Shown piece by piece: positions 6,540 to 7,559 of a DNA stretch of 7,559 bases (its first letter is position 1; each line of letters opens with the position of its first letter). Under the pieces are notes generated by a model. The model was given only the letters and a program-made list of their open reading frames with translations, did not search any database and was not told the origin of the DNA. The stretch is from an uncultured Eubacteriales bacterium (GTDB taxonomy: Bacteria > Bacillota > Clostridia > Christensenellales > UBA1242). A program made the translations under genes and the position numbers. The stretch spans positions 1 through 7,559 of the forward strand of contig CARBWQ010000040.1 in assembly GCA_948949055.1 (NCBI GenBank), read 5' to 3'.

Positions 6540-7346
6540 ATGAAAAAATTGTTATATATCTTTCAAATAATTTTAAAATTTAGTTTAATATTTCTTATAT
6601 CCTTTATATGGCTTAGATTTTTATTAAAACCATTATGGCTCTCTCTTGTTCTATCTATTGCTTTGACTATTGTTTTAGAACTTATTTTTCATTTATTTGC
6701 AAAGAAAACTAAGATTAAAAATGATTTAAAAATATCTGAAAAAGAGAATGCCGATAATATGTTTTTATCTCTCCTTACAAATGAAAACTATTTGGATTTT
6801 TTTGCAGAACTTGTCAAAAGTAGACATAAAAATATTGTAAAGAAAAAAGACTACATCATAATCAATCATTTAGACAATACAAAAGTTGTCCTTTTCCCAT
6901 ATATTAAACTACAAAATTTCAGTCTTAATGACATAATCACCTTAACTAATGCACTAAAAAAAGAATATGTCAATAAATTAGTCATTCTTTGCAATGATTA
7001 CGATAAAAATGTCACACCTTTTTTTAGAAATTTTGATTATCAAATAACAATTCTTGACAGATACGAATGTTATCGAGATTTGTATAAAGAATATGATTTC
7101 TTCCCTGAAATAACTATGAAATATAAAAAAGAAGCAAAACTAAACTTTAAAGATTTGCTTGCTTATTCATTCAACCGTTCAAGAACAAAAGGTTATATTT
7201 TCGCCTCTATCATTCTTTTTATAACTTCATTCTTTGTAAAATTAAACATATATTATTGCATAGTTTCGACTTTACTGCTACTCTTTGCTTTAATATCTTT
7301 TATAAATCCAAAATACAATTATAAAAGCTCAAATGAACTAATATAA
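6540..7346 (+). CDS. Four-helix membrane protein with a cytoplasmic domain of unknown function
   Basis: Not recognised with confidence. The 268-residue product has two N-terminal hydrophobic helices (about 9-27 and 31-53), a soluble domain of about 160 residues (about 56-215) and two C-terminal helices (218-235 and 238-256). This layout puts the middle domain and both termini on the cytoplasmic side. The domain has alternating strands and helices: YLDFFAELVKS, DYIIINHLDNTKVVLFPYIKL, KLVILCNDYDK, and QITILDRYECYRDLY. This order faintly resembles the restriction-endonuclease (Mrr-like) fold, with a terminal LIDG-like element, but the expected D-E/QxK catalytic residues are absent, so it would be an inactive or repurposed version. 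It is the only plus-strand gene and has no Shine-Dalgarno. Low-GC codon use matches its neighbours. Confidence 0.8.
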   Translation: MKKLLYIFQIILKFSLIFLISFIWLRFLLKPLWLSLVLSIALTIVLELIFHLFAKKTKIKNDLKISEKENADNMFLSLLTNENYLDFFAELVKSRHKNIVKKKDYIIINHLDNTKVVLFPYIKLQNFSLNDIITLTNALKKEYVNKLVILCNDYDKNVTPFFRNFDYQITILDRYECYRDLYKEYDFFPEITMKYKKEAKLNFKDLLAYSFNRSRTKGYIFASIILFITSFFVKLNIYYCIVSTLLLLFALISFINPKYNYKSSNELI

Positions 7347-7375
7347 TTGTTATAAAAACATAACATAATACCTTT
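7347..7375. other. Short convergent intergenic region with a weak inverted repeat
   Basis: Only 29 bases separate the stop of the plus-strand gene from the stop of the yhbY gene on the other strand. TGTTAT (7348-7353) pairs with ATAACA (7360-7365) around a 6-nt A-rich loop. The stem is short and has almost no G-C pairs, and no clean T tract follows on either strand, so it is at best a weak bidirectional terminator. Confidence 0.3.
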
Positions 7376-7559
7376 TTATATAAGCTCTATATGCTTTACG
7401 TCTTTCTTATTTGACTTTCTATAAACAATCAATTTGCTTCCAATAACTTGAACAGGTTCAGCCCCTGTCTTCTCGCAAATAAGCTTCATCATATCTTTTG
7501 GTGAAATTGAGCTATTGTTTAAAACTTTAATTTTTACAAGTTCGCGAGCTTCAAGAAGT
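7376..7559 (-). CDS. yhbY: YhbY-family (CRM domain) ribosome-assembly RNA-binding protein, C-terminal 60 residues
   Basis: The frame is open to the right edge and ends with TAA at 7376-7378. The 60 visible residues match the C-terminal two thirds of a CRS1/YhbY RNA-binding domain: LLEARELVKIKVLNN, a helix-rich linker (SPKDMMKLICEKTGAEP), VQVIGSKLIVYRKSN and a short basic tail. The VQVIG...LVLYR element is diagnostic of E. coli YhbY and B. subtilis YqeI, proteins of about 97 residues that bind pre-50S particles. About 35-40 residues and the start lie outside the window. In B. subtilis yqeI belongs to the same cluster as rsfS (yqeL), which supports the call. The terminal basic segment KKDVKHIELI is longer than nothing but unremarkable. 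Confidence 0.85.
   Translation of the reverse strand, partial: LLEARELVKIKVLNNSSISPKDMMKLICEKTGAEPVQVIGSKLIVYRKSNKKDVKHIELI

Overview
The window is AT-rich (roughly 30% GC by eye) with good Shine-Dalgarno sites (AGGAGG, AAGGAG) and sigma-A type promoters. Gene content and order point to a low-GC Gram-positive bacterium (Bacillota), probably a clostridial or related uncultured lineage. No rRNA, tRNA, CRISPR array, insertion sequence or phage gene was found. The window is mostly conserved core chromosome with four less familiar membrane-protein genes set into it.

Layout, in minus-strand transcription order from right to left. At the right edge (7376-7559) lies the C-terminal part of a YhbY-type RNA-binding ribosome-assembly protein. 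A plus-strand gene for a four-helix membrane protein of unknown function (6540-7346) converges on it. Between that gene and rsfS is a divergent region with a very good promoter for the minus strand (TTGACA, 17 bp, TATACT). From this promoter runs a tight seven-gene set: rsfS (ribosome silencing factor), a YwlE-like low-molecular-weight phosphatase, rpiB (ribose-5-phosphate isomerase B), a membrane protein with a possible glycosyltransferase-like N-terminus, gap (glyceraldehyde-3-phosphate dehydrogenase), and two small three-helix membrane proteins. Gaps are at most about 32 bp, some genes overlap, and no terminator is visible, so one operon is likely.

A second unit starts at an extended -10 promoter (2563-2591): tig (trigger factor), clpP and clpX (cut by the left edge). 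The tig-clpP gap carries two nested inverted repeats, one followed by a short T tract, which may tune how much clpPX is made relative to tig.

Functionally, the right half links ribosome assembly and silencing (YhbY, RsfS) with central carbon metabolism (RpiB, Gap), and the left half is protein folding and ATP-dependent proteolysis. The phosphatase has the threonine that marks protein-arginine phosphatases, which in Bacillus oppose a degradation tag read by Clp proteases. Two starts were moved from the longest open frame: rpiB to 5676 and the membrane protein after it to 5246. I see no clearly new multi-gene system. The best candidates for undescribed biology are the membrane proteins at 6540-7346 and 4404-5246 and the hairpin region before clpP.
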